This document shows, one piece after another, positions 12,291-26,192 of a DNA stretch of 64,000 nucleotides. Position 1 is the first letter of the stretch, and each line of letters starts with the position of its first letter. Under the pieces are notes generated by a model that had not been told where the DNA came from, searched no databases, and saw only the letters and a program-made list of their open reading frames with translations. The translations under genes and the position numbers were made by a program. The stretch is from Ursus arctos (lineage: Eukaryota > Chordata > Mammalia > Carnivora > Ursidae): assembly GCF_023065955.2 (NCBI RefSeq), contig NW_026623100.1, forward strand, positions 65,910,727 through 65,974,726, read 5' to 3'.

Positions 12291-12800
12291 TTAGTATACC
12301 TTCTATAAGTATTTATGTAATTTATGAATATTTTTGATCTTTGGCACTGGAATTGATGATCGAAGAATATGCTCAGTTTATGGCGGATACTTCCTCTAAG
12401 AAAAACGCACCATTTTATAATCCACCCAGAAGCAAACCGGATTTTTACAAAGAAGTTGTCTGGTTCCTGGAAGGAAACCAATAAGACAAAGAAGCTGGCA
12501 TTCCCAGCAACTCGTAGACTAAGTTCTTACATTTCATTGCTTCTGTTGTGCCTGGTAATCTTTACATTATCCCCCTTCCTGCCTCACACCTCACTTCAGT
12601 GTCTTCTTGGGGAGCAGGAACAAATGAGATAGGTTTTGCTCTCTGCAGGTACCAGGACCCCTGAGCCACAGTTCCTGCAGGACTGGAAAGGCCTCTATAT
12701 CTCCATAATGTAGTACAATTTTCCAAAAAGCACTATAAGTAGAATTTAAATCAATCCCAGAAAGGCAAATGTTGGATTTCAAAATTCTTTTTCCTTTTAT

Positions 12801-12913
12801 TTTTTTAAGATTTTATTATTTTTAAGTAATCTCTACACCCAACGTGGTCTTGAACTCACAACTCTGAGATTTAGAGTCACATGCTCCACTGACTGAGCCA
12901 TCCAGGTGCCCCC
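12801..12913 (-). mobile_element. Short old CAN-SINE
   Basis: Reverse tRNA-related unit ending CTGAGCCATCCAGGTGCCCC. It is flanked by imperfect repeats GATTTCAAAATTCTT and GATTTCAAGAATTCTT. Confidence 0.8.
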
Positions 12914-12932
12914 AGATTTCAAGAATTCTTGC

Positions 12933-13178
12933 TTATTTATTTATTTATTTATTTTAAAAATATTCATTTATTTCAGAGAGGGGCAGGGGAGAGAGAGGGA
13001 GGAAGGGAGATAGGGAGCACGTGCATGTGCGAGGAGGAGGGGCAGAGGAAGAGGGAGAGAATCTCAAGCAGATTCCAGGTTGAGCTCAGAGCCCAACTCA
13101 GGGCTTGATCCCAGGACCCTTGAGATCATGACCTAAACCAAAATCATGAGTTGGACACTTAACTGAGCCATCGCCCCC
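12933..13178 (-). mobile_element. CAN-SINE (diverged)
   Basis: (TTTA)n, a GA-rich block, then 'gggcttgatcccaggaccct ... gagatcatgacc ... ctgagccatc'. The 3' end abuts the next SINE. Confidence 0.85.
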
Positions 13179-13187
13179 ACAATGAAT

Positions 13188-13388
13188 TTTTTTTTTTTAA
13201 AGATTTTATTTATTTATTCGACAGAGATAGAGACAGCCAGTGAGAGAGGGAACACAAGCAGGGGGAGTGGGAGAGGAAGAAGCAGGCTCATAGCAGAGGA
13301 GCCTGATGTGGGGCTCGATCCCGTAACGCCGGTATCACGCCCTGAGCTGAAGGCAGACGCTTAACCGCTGTGCCACCCAGGTGCCCCG
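13188..13388 (-). mobile_element. CAN-SINE (bear-type)
   Basis: A full reverse copy with ATTCGACAGAGATAGAGAC, ending in GGTGCCCCG. ACAATGAA flanks both sides (13179-13186 and 13389-13396). Confidence 0.92.
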
Positions 13389-13782
13389 ACAATGAATATT
13401 TTTTAATGTATGAAAGAAGCTGTACATTTTGTGTAAAACAAATGATTAAATTAGATAATTTACATGAAATCTGTATAATTTGTTTTAACTTCAGTAAAAT
13501 AGTGTATATCATATATTTTTACATCCCTGATTTAATCAGAAAAAAAAACATAGCTCAGATTTCAAGTATAATACAATAGAATACAGCAACCTCAAGTGGG
13601 AAAAATAAAAGAAACAAGGTCAACACCAAAATTGGAGGACTTAAACTTTAAATTCTAGAAATGAGCCAGTTTGTGTGAGGCACATAAAAATATCCTCGGG
13701 CACTATTTGATCAATAATAGATGAGAATAATTTATAACTCCTTCTCAGTCTTGTTTAAAGAGTTAAGAGTTCAAATTTTAAT

Positions 13783-13882
13783 GGTGCACCTGGCTGGCTC
13801 AGTCAGTGGAACATGCAGCTCTGGATCTCCGGATCATGAGTTCAAGCCCCACATTGGGCGCAGAGCTTACTTTAAAAAGAAA
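13783..13882 (+). mobile_element. Short old CAN-SINE
   Basis: Short tRNA-like unit GGTGCACCTGGCTGGCTCAG to 'ccccacattgggcg', then an A-rich tail. Confidence 0.8.
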
Positions 13883-14156
13883 TTTTTTTTTTTTTAATTT
13901 TAACTAAAGTTTGACTCCGATGTGAAGGTACAAAATGAATGAACGAATAGTGAAAACTATTCAAGGAATGCTGACACTATCATTTCATCAGACATATGTG
14001 AGAACAGAACTAGAATGTTGCTCTCAGTCCCTGGAGCCATTGCAACATTGTTTATGCAAACCAGAAAATGGTAACAACCTATGGGTGGGTGTCTAATTAA
14101 ATGAATCGTAATACATATGTTGGAATATGGTGCAGCTTTTTAAAAAGAAAGAGGTA

Positions 14157-14368
14157 GGGGCGCCTGGGTGGCACAGCGGTTGAGCGCCTGCCTTCGGCTC
14201 AGGGCGTGATCCTGGCGTACGGGATCGAGCCCCACATCAGGCTCCTCCGCTATGAGCCTGCTTCTTCCTCTCCCACTCCCCCTGCTTGTGTTCCCTCTCT
14301 CACTGGCTGTCTCTATCTCTGTCAAATAAATAAATAAAATCTTAAAAATAAAAAATAAAAAAAAATAA
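14157..14368 (+). mobile_element. CAN-SINE (bear-type)
   Basis: GGGGCGCCTGGGTGGCACAG through a long mixed A/T-rich tail, with near-perfect flanks AAAGAGGTAG and AAAGAGGCAG. Confidence 0.93.
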
Positions 14369-14701
14369 AAAGAGGCAGCTTTGTAGGTAATAGTTTGGAA
14401 AGTACTTCAAGATAGTGAAACGAAAAACAAAATATTGGCATGTATATTGTTTCATTTATTCAAATTAAAAATGTCATCTTTGGTAGGAAGCCAGGGCTTG
14501 AATGTTGAAACCTTTACTTTTCATTTTATATATTTTGGTACTATTTCAGTTTTGGGGACATTTACCTTCACCTCTCAAATGCTTCTTTAATATGATTCAA
14601 TTTGAAAAGTTTTAAAATATTTTATTGTGATTTCTCCTTTGTCCCAGGAGTTATTTTGAAGTTTTAAAAATTTTCTTAAAATATTTAGGGATTTTTGGGA
14701 A

Positions 14702-15950
14702 AATTTGACAGCTACATGCAGAAGAATGAAATTGGACCACTTTCTTACACCACAAACAAAAGTGAACTCAAAATGGATGAAAGACCTAAATGTGAGACAG
14801 GAATCCATCAAAATCCTAGAGGAGATCACAGGCAGCAACCTCTTTGACCTTGGCCACAGCAACTTCTTGCTAGACTTGTCTCCAATGGCAAGAGAAACAA
14901 AAGCAAAAATGAATTATTGGGACTTCATCAAGATAAAAGGCTTTTGCACGGTAAAGGAAACAGTCGACAAAACTAAAAGGCAGCCTATGGAATGGGAAAA
15001 GATATTTGCAAATGTCTTACCAGATAAAGGGCTAGTAGTATCCAAAATCTGTAAAGAACTTACCAAATTCAACACCCAAAAAACCAAAAAAATAGTCAAG
15101 AAATAGGCAGAAGACATACAAATGGCCAACAGACACATGAAAAAAGTGCTCAACATCACTCGTCATCAGGAAAATGCAAATCAAAAGCACAATGAGATAC
15201 CACCTCACACCAGTCAGAATGACTAAAATGAACAAGTCAGGAAACAACAGATGTTGGCAGAGATGGGAAGAAAGGGGAACCCTCTTACACTCTTGGTGGG
15301 AATGCAAACTGGTGCAGCCATCCTGGAAAACAATATGGAGGTTCCTCAAAAAGTTAAAAATAGAACTACCCTATGACCCAGCAACTGCACATACCCAAAG
15401 GATACGAACATAGTGATTTGAAGGGGCACAGGCACCCCAGTGTTCAGAGCAGCAATGTCCACGATAGCCAAACTATGTTAAGAGCCCAGATGTCCATTGA
15501 CAGATGAATGGATAAAGAAGTGTGTATATGCAATGGAATATTACTCGGCCATCAAAAAGAATGAAATCCTGCCTTTGCAACGACGTGGATGGAACTAGAG
15601 GGTATTGTCCTAAATGAAACAAGTCAGTCAGAGAGAGACCAATACCATAAGATTTCACTCATGTGGAATTAAAGAAACAAACCAGATGAACATAGGGGAA
15701 GGGAAGGAAAAATAAAATGAAAACAGAGAGGGAGACAAACCATAAGAGACTCTTACTCTAGGAAACAAACTGAGGGTTGCTTGAGTGGAAGTCCCTTGGG
15801 GGGATGAGGTAATTGGGTGATGGTACTAAGGAGGGTACTTGATGTAATGAGCACTGGGTGTTAATGCAGCTGATGAATCACTAAATTCTACCTCTGAAAC
15901 TAATAATACAGTATATGTTAATTAAATTGAATTTAAATAAATTGAAAAGT
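14702..15950 (+). mobile_element. 5'-truncated carnivore L1 (end of ORF2 plus 3'UTR)
   Basis: A 133-codon open stretch at 14705-15106 encodes the C-terminal part of L1 ORF2 (reverse transcriptase-endonuclease), with typical blocks such as KMNYWDFIKIKGFC. A second frame at 15174-15413 continues it ([30 protein letters not shown]). TAG at 15104-15106 stands where L1s usually have a Trp codon, and frameshifts follow, so no active protein is made. The 3'UTR contains 'agagactcttactctagg' and 'tgagcactgggtgttaatgc'. The element is moderately young and truncated at the 5' end. Confidence 0.92.
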
Positions 15951-15964
15951 ATATATGGGGATTT

Positions 15965-16070
15965 GGGGGCGTCCGGCTGATTCAGTGTGTAGAGCATGTG
16001 ATTCTTGATCTTAGGGTTGTGGGTTCAAGCCCCACAGTGGGTGTAGAGATTACTTAAAAATAAGGTCTTT
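15965..16070 (+). mobile_element. Short old CAN-SINE
   Basis: Unit GGGGGCGTCCGGCTGATTCAG to 'ccccacagtgggtgtagaga', directly behind the L1 3' end. Confidence 0.8.
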
Positions 16071-16196
16071 AGGGGGGGAAAAATATATATATATATATTT
16101 TATGTTTCTGTTGTGAACTTTTAACTTAAATACCTAGTAGTCAGAGATCATGCACTTCATGGTAGCTCTGCCTCTATATAGTGATAACAACAGACT

Positions 16197-16405
16197 CTGA
16201 AGCCACAGTGCTGAGTTCAGATTCCTGCACTGTAACTTAATAGTACAGTTTTGGGCAAGTTACTTACCAGGTCTGGGCCTCATTTTCTTAATGTGTGAAA
16301 TGTACAATAATAGTGTCTTACTTCATTAGGGTTATGTGAAAAACAAATGAATTAACACATGTCAGTGTTTAGAATAGTACCTGGCACTACTGAAGCCTTA
16401 TCAAA
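16197..16405 (+). mobile_element. MIR
   Basis: Clear MIR sequence: 'tgggcaagttacttaccagg', 'ctgggcctcattttcttaat', 'gtgaaatgtacaataatagt' and 'tagtacctggcact'. Confidence 0.85.
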
Positions 16406-16809
16406 AGTGTGTGCTGCTGCTATTATTGATCATTACATGAAATTTACTGAGACCTGATTGTGTTCATTCCTGATTACTTTATCCCCATCTTTACAGTCAC
16501 ATTCTTTATTTCTTTAATCATTTTATGCAGCACTGTTCTGTATTTTATCTGTGACAGTTTCAGTGATAACAGTACTTTTAAGTCTAAAGCTTTTATTTTT
16601 GGTTTCTATTGACTCTGTCATAGTAGCATGTCTGCTGGTTTGTCAGGGTAATCTGTGTGAGATAGTGCAGGATTTTAATTTGTAGGAATCTTACGGGCCT
16701 AACTTACGGGAAGTCCTTTCCTCTTAAGAAAGGTTACTTTTGCTTCACCTTCAGCCAGGAGCAGAGGTTATCCACATTCAAGATTGTGTAGCTTTGTGCA
16801 TGTATTTCT

Positions 16810-17014
16810 TTTTTTTTTTTTTTAAGATGTTTATTTATTTATTCGACAGAGATAGAGACAGCCAGCGAGAGAGGGAACACAAGCAGGGGGAGTGGGAGAG
16901 GAAGAAGCAGGCTCCCAGCAGAGGAGCCTGATGTGGGGCTCGATCCCATAACGCCGGGATCAGGCCCTGAGCCGAAGGCAGACCCTTAACTGCTGTGCCA
17001 CCCAGGCGCCCCTA
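16810..17014 (-). mobile_element. CAN-SINE (bear-type)
   Basis: Reverse full copy with the 13-bp target duplication TGCATGTATTTCT at 16797-16809 and 17015-17027. Confidence 0.95.
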
Positions 17015-17355
17015 TGCATGTATTTCTAAATGTAAAATTTCTGGGTCTTAGATTCCTACGCACGTTAAATTTTGCTATATATTATCAAATTTTCTTCCAG
17101 TAAGATTATATTAATTTGGGACCCATCAGCAGTATTTGAAAGCTGTCTTTTCTCTGTGGAGTCTCATCGCCATTTTGCAGTATTTGCCATTTTGATAAAC
17201 AAGGAATGTTCATTGGTTTAACTGGGATTTAAAAAATACTAATACTATAGCATCTGTTTATGGTTAGTCAGCTATGAATTATCTGTAATTCCCTGTGCTC
17301 ATTTTTGTCATGGTGATATTTCTTTTTCATATTGATTTTATAGATGGACTTAAAA

Positions 17356-17486
17356 AATTTTAAAAATATCTATCTACCGATCTGTTTATTTACTTAAAGT
17401 AAGCTCTGCAGTCAGTGTGGGGCTTGGACTCACAACCCTGAGATCAAGAGTCACATGTTCTACCAACTGAGTCAGCCAGGTGCCCC
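17356..17486 (-). mobile_element. Short old CAN-SINE
   Basis: Reverse tRNA-related unit: 'gtggggcttggactcacaac ... ctgagtcagccaggtgcccc'. Confidence 0.8.
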
Positions 17487-17498
17487 ATGTAGATGCAC

Positions 17499-17700
17499 AT
17501 TTATTTGTTTGTTTATTTAAAAGATTTTATTTAATTATTAGAGAGAGAGAGTGCACAGCGGAGGGGGGATGTGCAGAGGGAGAGGGAGAAGCAGACTCCC
17601 CGCTGAGCAGGGAGCCCCTGTGGGGCTCGATCCCAGGACCTTGAGATCATGACCTGAGCTGAAGGCAGACACTTAGCCAACTGAGCCACCCAGGCGCTGC
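17499..17700 (-). mobile_element. CAN-SINE
   Basis: Reverse copy from a T/A tail to CCACCCAGGCGCTGC, flanked by TAGATGCAC at 17490-17498 and 17701-17709. Confidence 0.92.
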
Positions 17701-18181
17701 TAGATGCACTTTTAATATTAAGAATAGTAAAGTTTTGTCATGATTTGCAAATGTTTTTGGCAAGTTAGTCTTTTGTTTATAATATTTTGACTTCGTGTAC
17801 TGAAATCTGTCAGTCATTTGAAAGACTATAACCTTTTGATTGTGACCAAGTTTCTTGAAACATTTTGTAACGCAAAATGTTAGAACGTTTTTAGGTAATC
17901 AAAATTAAAATTGATGAAAAAATTCTGATGGCAAAGGAAAAAGGATATCAGTACGATATATATAGATTTGAATTTTTCTGGTTTTTTTTTTTTTTATTTT
18001 TTTTATTTTGTGTATGTGTCATGCTTTGCTTTTGTTAGTCTTAGGAAATTTCTAGAACCCTTAAGTGTTCTCTTCTTCACAGTGTGATGTTTAAAGTACT
18101 TACAATTGTGATTGTTTTGCACTGCAGTGTAAGCTATAGTTTATATAGAAAGAAACATGAATGTAAAGGAGGCCCAGATGA

Positions 18182-20740
<2,559 letters not shown>

Positions 20741-20984
20741 TAGATTGTATCTGTACTTGGAGCTACTGTGAGGGCGTATTGGCACCTTTGTGCCTCAGTG
20801 AGTTCTTGAGCAGTTTTAGTAGGCTAAGGACGGGATGTCTCCACAGGGTGGAACTAGCTAACCTGTGTGAAACACTAGACTGACTTTTTTCTGGAGCCGG
20901 TATAAGGAGGTCCGGCTCCAAATGAGGTCTAGCAATGTCTCTTTAAGGATGCAAAGTCACCTTTGAATTTAAGGAAACTAAAAA

Positions 20985-21085
20985 AATACAGATTTCTAGG
21001 ACCTCTTCTTAAGATTTTGATTCAGCGATTCTAGGTTAATGCCTAGGAATTGAAATTTTAATAAGCAGAGCGTAGCATTAGAGTT
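20985..21085 (+). mobile_element. MER5-like fragment
   Basis: The phrase 'cagatttctaggacct ... attttgattcagcgattcta ... aggaattgaaattttaataag' recalls the middle of MER5A. Ends are missing. Confidence 0.5.
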
Positions 21086-21550
21086 ACAGTGTTCTCATGT
21101 TTGTTTTTCGGTAAACTAACACTTGTAAGGTCATATGAAGTTATACCAAGGCATAGCTGAACAGAAGTGTGAGAAGCTTTAAAATGAATACATTTGTAAG
21201 GAGAGCATGAGGAATGGTATTCATTGCTGACATTTTGTCACCTCAGTAGCATTTAGAGTTAATTGACCAGCTAATTAGTGTCTGTGTTATTCACTGCAGT
21301 TGTTGACATTTGCCTTTCTGTTGTTCTGGGGGTTTTTTGTTGTTTTTTGGGGGGGAGGCAAAGTCTGTGTAGAAAGGCTCTCTCACTGATTACTCTGGTC
21401 CTGTCTCTTTCTTAAAGATTTCCTTGAGCAGAGACCACTTTTTTCTGAAAGAACTGCAATCACAGAAGCACTTTAAAACATATGCGTTACCATTACCTTT
21501 CTTTAAGAATAATTTGATGAAGGGTTTATGCCCTGCCCAACCACCCCGTG

Positions 21551-21742
21551 TTTTGTTTTTTGTTTTTTGTTTTTGAGAGAAAGAGCAAACTGTGGCAAGG
21601 GTGAGGGGGGCAGAGGGGGAGAAAGAATCTTAAGTAGGCTCCACACCCAGTGCGGAGCCGGAAGCGGGGCTTGATCTCTTGACCCTGATATCATAGCCTG
21701 AGCCAAAATCTGGACTTAACCAACTGAGCCACCCAGGCGCTT
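21551..21742 (-). mobile_element. Old CAN-SINE
   Basis: Reverse copy with the usual GA-rich block, 'ggggcttgatctcttgaccc' and 'caactgagccacccaggcgc'. It is diverged and the tail is eroded. Confidence 0.82.
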
Positions 21743-21822
21743 ACCCCCCTGGCTCCCCCCTCCACCCAATTTTTTTAAAGTAGGCATTATCAACAGTGAT
21801 AACCTTGATCGTTATCAGTGTT

Positions 21823-21824
<2 letters not shown>

Positions 21825-21862
<38 letters not shown>
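21825..21862. repeat. Pure 38-nt poly(T) tract
   Basis: An uninterrupted T run at 21825-21862 that is not followed by a CAN-SINE body. It may be the tail of an unidentified minus-strand retrocopy or just an expanded homopolymer. Confidence 0.95.
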
Positions 21863-21863
<1 letters not shown>

Positions 21864-22229
21864 GCATATGAGTAGTCACTGCTATGCCTAGTCATGTGAT
21901 CATATTTTTTTGGGCAGCAGAAACTTTGTACACATGTGAACAGAATTCAGTACTTTTTATTCCATTCTCTTGCGCACAGCAGACTCAGTGAAAAAGTAGT
22001 TCTGGGTTGGATTCTGACAGGCAAATTCCTCTTTTCCTACTCCTATGCTCAGGACTGTGTCCTTGAACACTTTTCTTTTCTATCCTCTTACCCCGAAGAG
22101 ACCTAAACTTCAAGTCTACAATTCCTACCTCTTTTTCCTTGCTGTCCTGGGTATTAGAATAGAAAAGAGAGCAACCTTTCTGAGCCGCAGTTTGAGGATG
22201 GCCTGCCCAGCAGGTCCTCTGCTGTTGTA

Positions 22230-22335
22230 GTGGGAGGGATTGAGGTGATTGGTGGTGTATGTCAATAAATGCCATATTTGGAGTGGGAGGGATTGAGGTG
22301 ATTGGTGGTGTATGTCAATAAATGCCATATTTGGA
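22230..22335 (+). repeat. Perfect 53-bp tandem duplication
   Basis: A unit beginning GTGGGAGGGATTGAGGTGAT and ending GCCATATTTGGA occurs twice head to tail without mismatch (22230-22282 and 22283-22335). Confidence 0.97.
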
Positions 22336-22899
22336 GCAGCGGGGTCATTGGCATGTTGAGCGCCTTACTGCCAAGGCACTAGATGCAGTTTCTGGAGCAA
22401 TTAGAAAACAACTTCCGAGTAATTTCCTACATTTTTACTGGAACCTCAAATGCCTGTAAGCAGGGTCACAGGTCACAGCTGTTCATTATGCAGTAAGAGA
22501 TCAAAGGCACAAAATACAAGCTGCCTGAGAGAAACAGAACTTGAAAATAACAAAATGCCCAGTGGCATTGTTTACTGAAACCACATGACTCTCTTTCCAG
22601 TGGGAAAGAAGTGACAAATTCAAGGTTAGTGATAAAAGAAATCTGTAGGGAATATGATGTTTGGAGCAGGAGGGAGGTGCAACAGGAGAGCCCAGAGAAA
22701 AGGCACAGGTGGCCTCAGCTGAGTACTGGAAACTGCATGGAGTGGTAGGCAAGCATTGTATGTCCTTCGATGGCTTCCAGGGGCTCTTTTCCAGTGAGGA
22801 ATTGTGGGAAATTTCTCTTACTTTCACATGATAGTATTCTGACTCCTGCATGAGTCTTTCATGATTTACAAATAGTTACAAACACCATATTTTTACTGA

Positions 22900-23046
<147 letters not shown>

Positions 23047-23843
23047 TAATACCAAGACAGGTTCTATAAACCAAATGTGAATTCCTAAATATATGTCACA
23101 TGGTGTTTCATCTTAACTACCTTCTAGAAATCTAGTCCTCTATTTCCTTCTATTATTTCACCAATTCTTTTTAACTAAGAATTTTTTTTCTTTTTATGAA
23201 TCATGGGTGCATAGTACTGGGTTACTTGACTCCTGACACATTACCATTGTGGGTTGGATGGTTTCATTTAAAAAAAAAATTATTATCTTGAATTGGAGTC
23301 CCTTTCTTTGAATAGGCTGAATAGTTCTTCCAGTAATTTTGTAAGATTTAGAAATACTGAAGTTCAGTACATTCTTTCTAGTAGTTAATTATCCCACAAA
23401 ATGGTAATTTATCCAGAATCACCAAGGAGTCCTTGGAATCCCCTGATATGGACTGTTACACCCCGGGCATCATTAGACAGCCTCTCCTCTGTAGAAGGCG
23501 TCTGGCAGGTCTTCATAGCTGAATGAAGATACAAACCCTGTTTTCAAGGGGATGTACTTTAAATCATTTTTCTCCTAATAAAAAATCCAAATAAAATGTT
23601 AATGGGGACATTTATATAGATGATGGTGGAGCTATATTGTTTGAAGTAGAATTGAACATCCAGAGATTTATTGGTTTGTTGGTCTCCCTTGTTGCCTTCT
23701 GCATACCTAGCGGCAGTCCTTAAAGACACTCTGTAACCAGAGTTTGACAAGTCGTGGCTCTTTTTCTTATCTCCCAGTAGTTCACTGATCCCTTTATGGT
23801 CACAAAGGAAGTGATTCCTATTGTGATAAAGGGTCTCACGTAT

Positions 23844-24163
23844 GGGCATGCCTGACTGGCTCAGTCAGTGGAGTGTGCAACTCTTGATCTTGGGATTGTG
23901 TGTTTGAGCCCCACGTTGGTCTTACAAATAAAATCTTTTTTTTTTTTTTAAGATTTTATTTATTTATTTGACAGAGGGAGAGACAGTCAGCGAGAGAGGG
24001 AACACAAGTAGGGGGAGTGGGAGAGGAAGAAGCAGGCTCGCAGCAGAGCAGGGAGCCCAATGCGGGGCTCGATCCCAGGACCCTGGGATCACGTCCTGAG
24101 CCGAAGGCAGATGCTTAATGACTGAGCCACCTAGGCGCCCCATTAAAAATAAAATCTTAAAAA
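23844..24163 (+). mobile_element. Old short CAN-SINE split by a younger one
   Basis: The outer unit (23844-23936 plus the tail at 24147-24163) is a + strand short SINE flanked by GTCTCACGTA and GTCTCACATA. The inner copy is described separately. Confidence 0.85.
23937..24146 (-). mobile_element. CAN-SINE inserted in the tail of another SINE
   Basis: Reverse full copy flanked by AAATAAAATCT (23926-23936 and 24147-24157), that is, by a duplication of the host SINE tail. Confidence 0.93.
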
Positions 24164-24879
24164 AGAGAGTCTCACATACTGATATTTCTGCACTCTTGCT
24201 ATGAGCTTTGAGCCTTTCTGCAGAAATGATGGTGTATCCATTTAGACTGTTCCCACAGGTAGCTGTCTCTCCATAAATATTGTCATTCCCTCTGTAGGCA
24301 GATAGAGCGTTATAGTAATTTTTGGGTCTTTCCGTTTTCAGCTGTTACTTTTTTTTTTTTTTTTGGCCAGTTTTTAGAGGAGGACTGTTTTTTATTATTG
24401 TCTCGTTTTGTTGTTAGCCACTCCATTTCGGAGGTGCAGTACTGATCATTGGAAGTCACCAAAGAGGGTCCCTTGCTTTTGCCTGTTTAAACAGTATTCT
24501 AAAACATTAAGAGGAGTCTCCAGTGACCGCTGCTGAGTAGCCTGCTCTAGAGAGGCCACACTGTGGAAGTCCCAGTTGACCTTCACTCCCTGGGTAGTTC
24601 TGAGGCATTGGTCTCAGAATTATAGAGCTATACTAAGTGAAATGTAAACAGACTTTCCAGAAACTCCACAGTTTTAATTTTCAGCCTCTGGAGAACGTTG
24701 ACCGCCACCTCCTCCTCTCTCCTCAGGGGCCTATAGATTCCTTGGGCCAGGCTTTCTACAGGTGCTGTAGAGCAAAGTTGATCAGGGGGGATCGGTTTTG
24801 GCCTTCTTTTGCTTCCTTTGTGGGTAGTCTGTGATGCTTGCCTCTAGACAAGGTGGCCCCTCTTATAAGCATAAGGAAT

Positions 24880-25312
24880 AATGACAATTAACATTATTGA
24901 GCTTTACTATGTGCTAGGTACTGTTTTAAGTACTTTATATACACTAATGTAATTGTACCAACAGTATAAAGTGATAAACCTCAGGGGCGCCTGGGTGGCA
25001 CAGCGGTTAAGCGCCTGCCTTCGGCTCAGGGCGTGATCCCGGCGTTATGGGATCGAGCCCCACATCAGGCTCCTCCGCTAGGAGCCTGCTTCTTCCTCTC
25101 CCACTCCCCCGGCTTGTGTTCCCTCTCTCTCTGGCTCTCTCTATCTCTGTCAAATAAATAAATAAAATCTTAAAAAAAAAACAATTCTTTAAAAAAAAAA
25201 AGTGATGAACATCAGTATATAATTGAAGAAACTGAGATACAAAAGACTGGCGACTTACTTAATATCACATGGGTGTATCCGAGCCAGGATTTGCATCCAG
25301 GCACTAGAACTC
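24880..25312 (+). mobile_element. MIR split by a CAN-SINE
   Basis: The left part reads 'ttgagctttactatgtgcta ... gtactttatatacactaatg'; the right part reads 'gaagaaactgagatacaaaa ... cagg atttgcatccaggcac'. Both are MIR, separated by the SINE at 24984-25200. Confidence 0.85.
24984..25200 (+). mobile_element. CAN-SINE (bear-type)
   Basis: GGGGCGCCTGGGTGGCACAG to an A-rich tail. The flanks AAAGTGATAAACCTCA and AAAGTGATGAACATCA are a mutated target duplication. Confidence 0.93.
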
Positions 25313-25474
25313 AAGAACCTCACTAATAATAGTAATAATAGTGATGGTACATGAGGAATACCTCCTACGTGTCAGGGTTTCTTCTACGCATTGTCATATA
25401 CTATTATCTTCTAATTCTTTCAATGACATAAGGCCATTTCTCAACTAGAATATTTTTTTTCTTCTACCTTTTAG

Positions 25475-26192
25475 TTCTGGCCTGAGCCTTGAGGATTCAA
25501 AGAAATTGACAGCCTCGCCCAGTGATCTCAAAGTAAAGAAAACCCCAGCTGAGCAACCAAAATCCATGCTTCCTTCAGAGGCCTCACCTGTCAGTATAGT
25601 CCCAGTAATTCCCCAGTTAGGGTCTAAAGAAGAAGTGGTGCAAATGCCGTCCCCAGTAAGAAAAGAAGAGCATGAAAGCCAAGATACGGTGCAGCCAAAC
25701 CCCAAATCCACAGAGCCCCTACTTCCCTCAGCAAGCAATACACAGGAGCTTAGCAGCATTCTTCCCATCAAGTGCCCAAAGGATGACGTGCTCTTGGAGC
25801 AGAAGCCAGTTGCCTCCGCTGAACAGGAGTCTGAGAAAGAGAATCATCTCACTACAGTTTCTAATTATAACAAAGATGAAGGCCAAGAAGCTTTAGTGAC
25901 GTCCCCAAACAAACCCAAGAGTCCTGGGGTGGAAAAGCCAATAATGAAGCCCATAGCAGAAATGGGTCCACAGGAGACCACTGCGAAAGAACCTCCATCA
26001 GCTATGGTTGATCACAGCCCAGAGAGCCTCAAAAGGAAATCTTGTCTCATCCAAGAAGAGTCCCCTGTCAGCTGGGAGAAAAGGCCACGTGTCACGGAGA
26101 ATCGCCAGCACCAGCAGCCATTTCAAGTCTCGCCACAGCCCTTTCTCAGTAGAGGGGACAGGATCCAGGTGCGAAAAGTACCACCTCTCAAG
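25475..26192 (+). CDS. ASXL2: ASXL2 penultimate coding exon (disordered region with basic KRPR motif)
   Basis: The acceptor is CTACCTTTTAG ending at 25474 and the donor is CTCAAG|GTAAGA at 26192/26193. It enters in phase 2 and leaves in phase 0: 239 full codons, open throughout. It begins [20 protein letters not shown] and ends [14 protein letters not shown]. The composition is rich in Ser, Pro, Glu and Lys and probably disordered. A basic SWEKRPR motif near 26070-26090 could serve as a nuclear localisation signal. In people, truncating ASXL2 variants in the last two coding exons cause Shashi-Pena syndrome. ATG codons inside this exon are internal, not starts. Confidence 0.95.

Noticed and set aside
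12360..12482. Short peptide-like stretch on the + strand (contains YNPPRSKPDFYKEVVWFLEG)
   Set aside because: It looked protein-like, possibly a retrocopy scrap, but I could not name a parent, and it lacks a poly(A) tail or target duplication.
14705..15106. 133-codon ORF as a host gene
   Set aside because: It is the end of L1 ORF2, followed by a nonsense codon and frameshifts.
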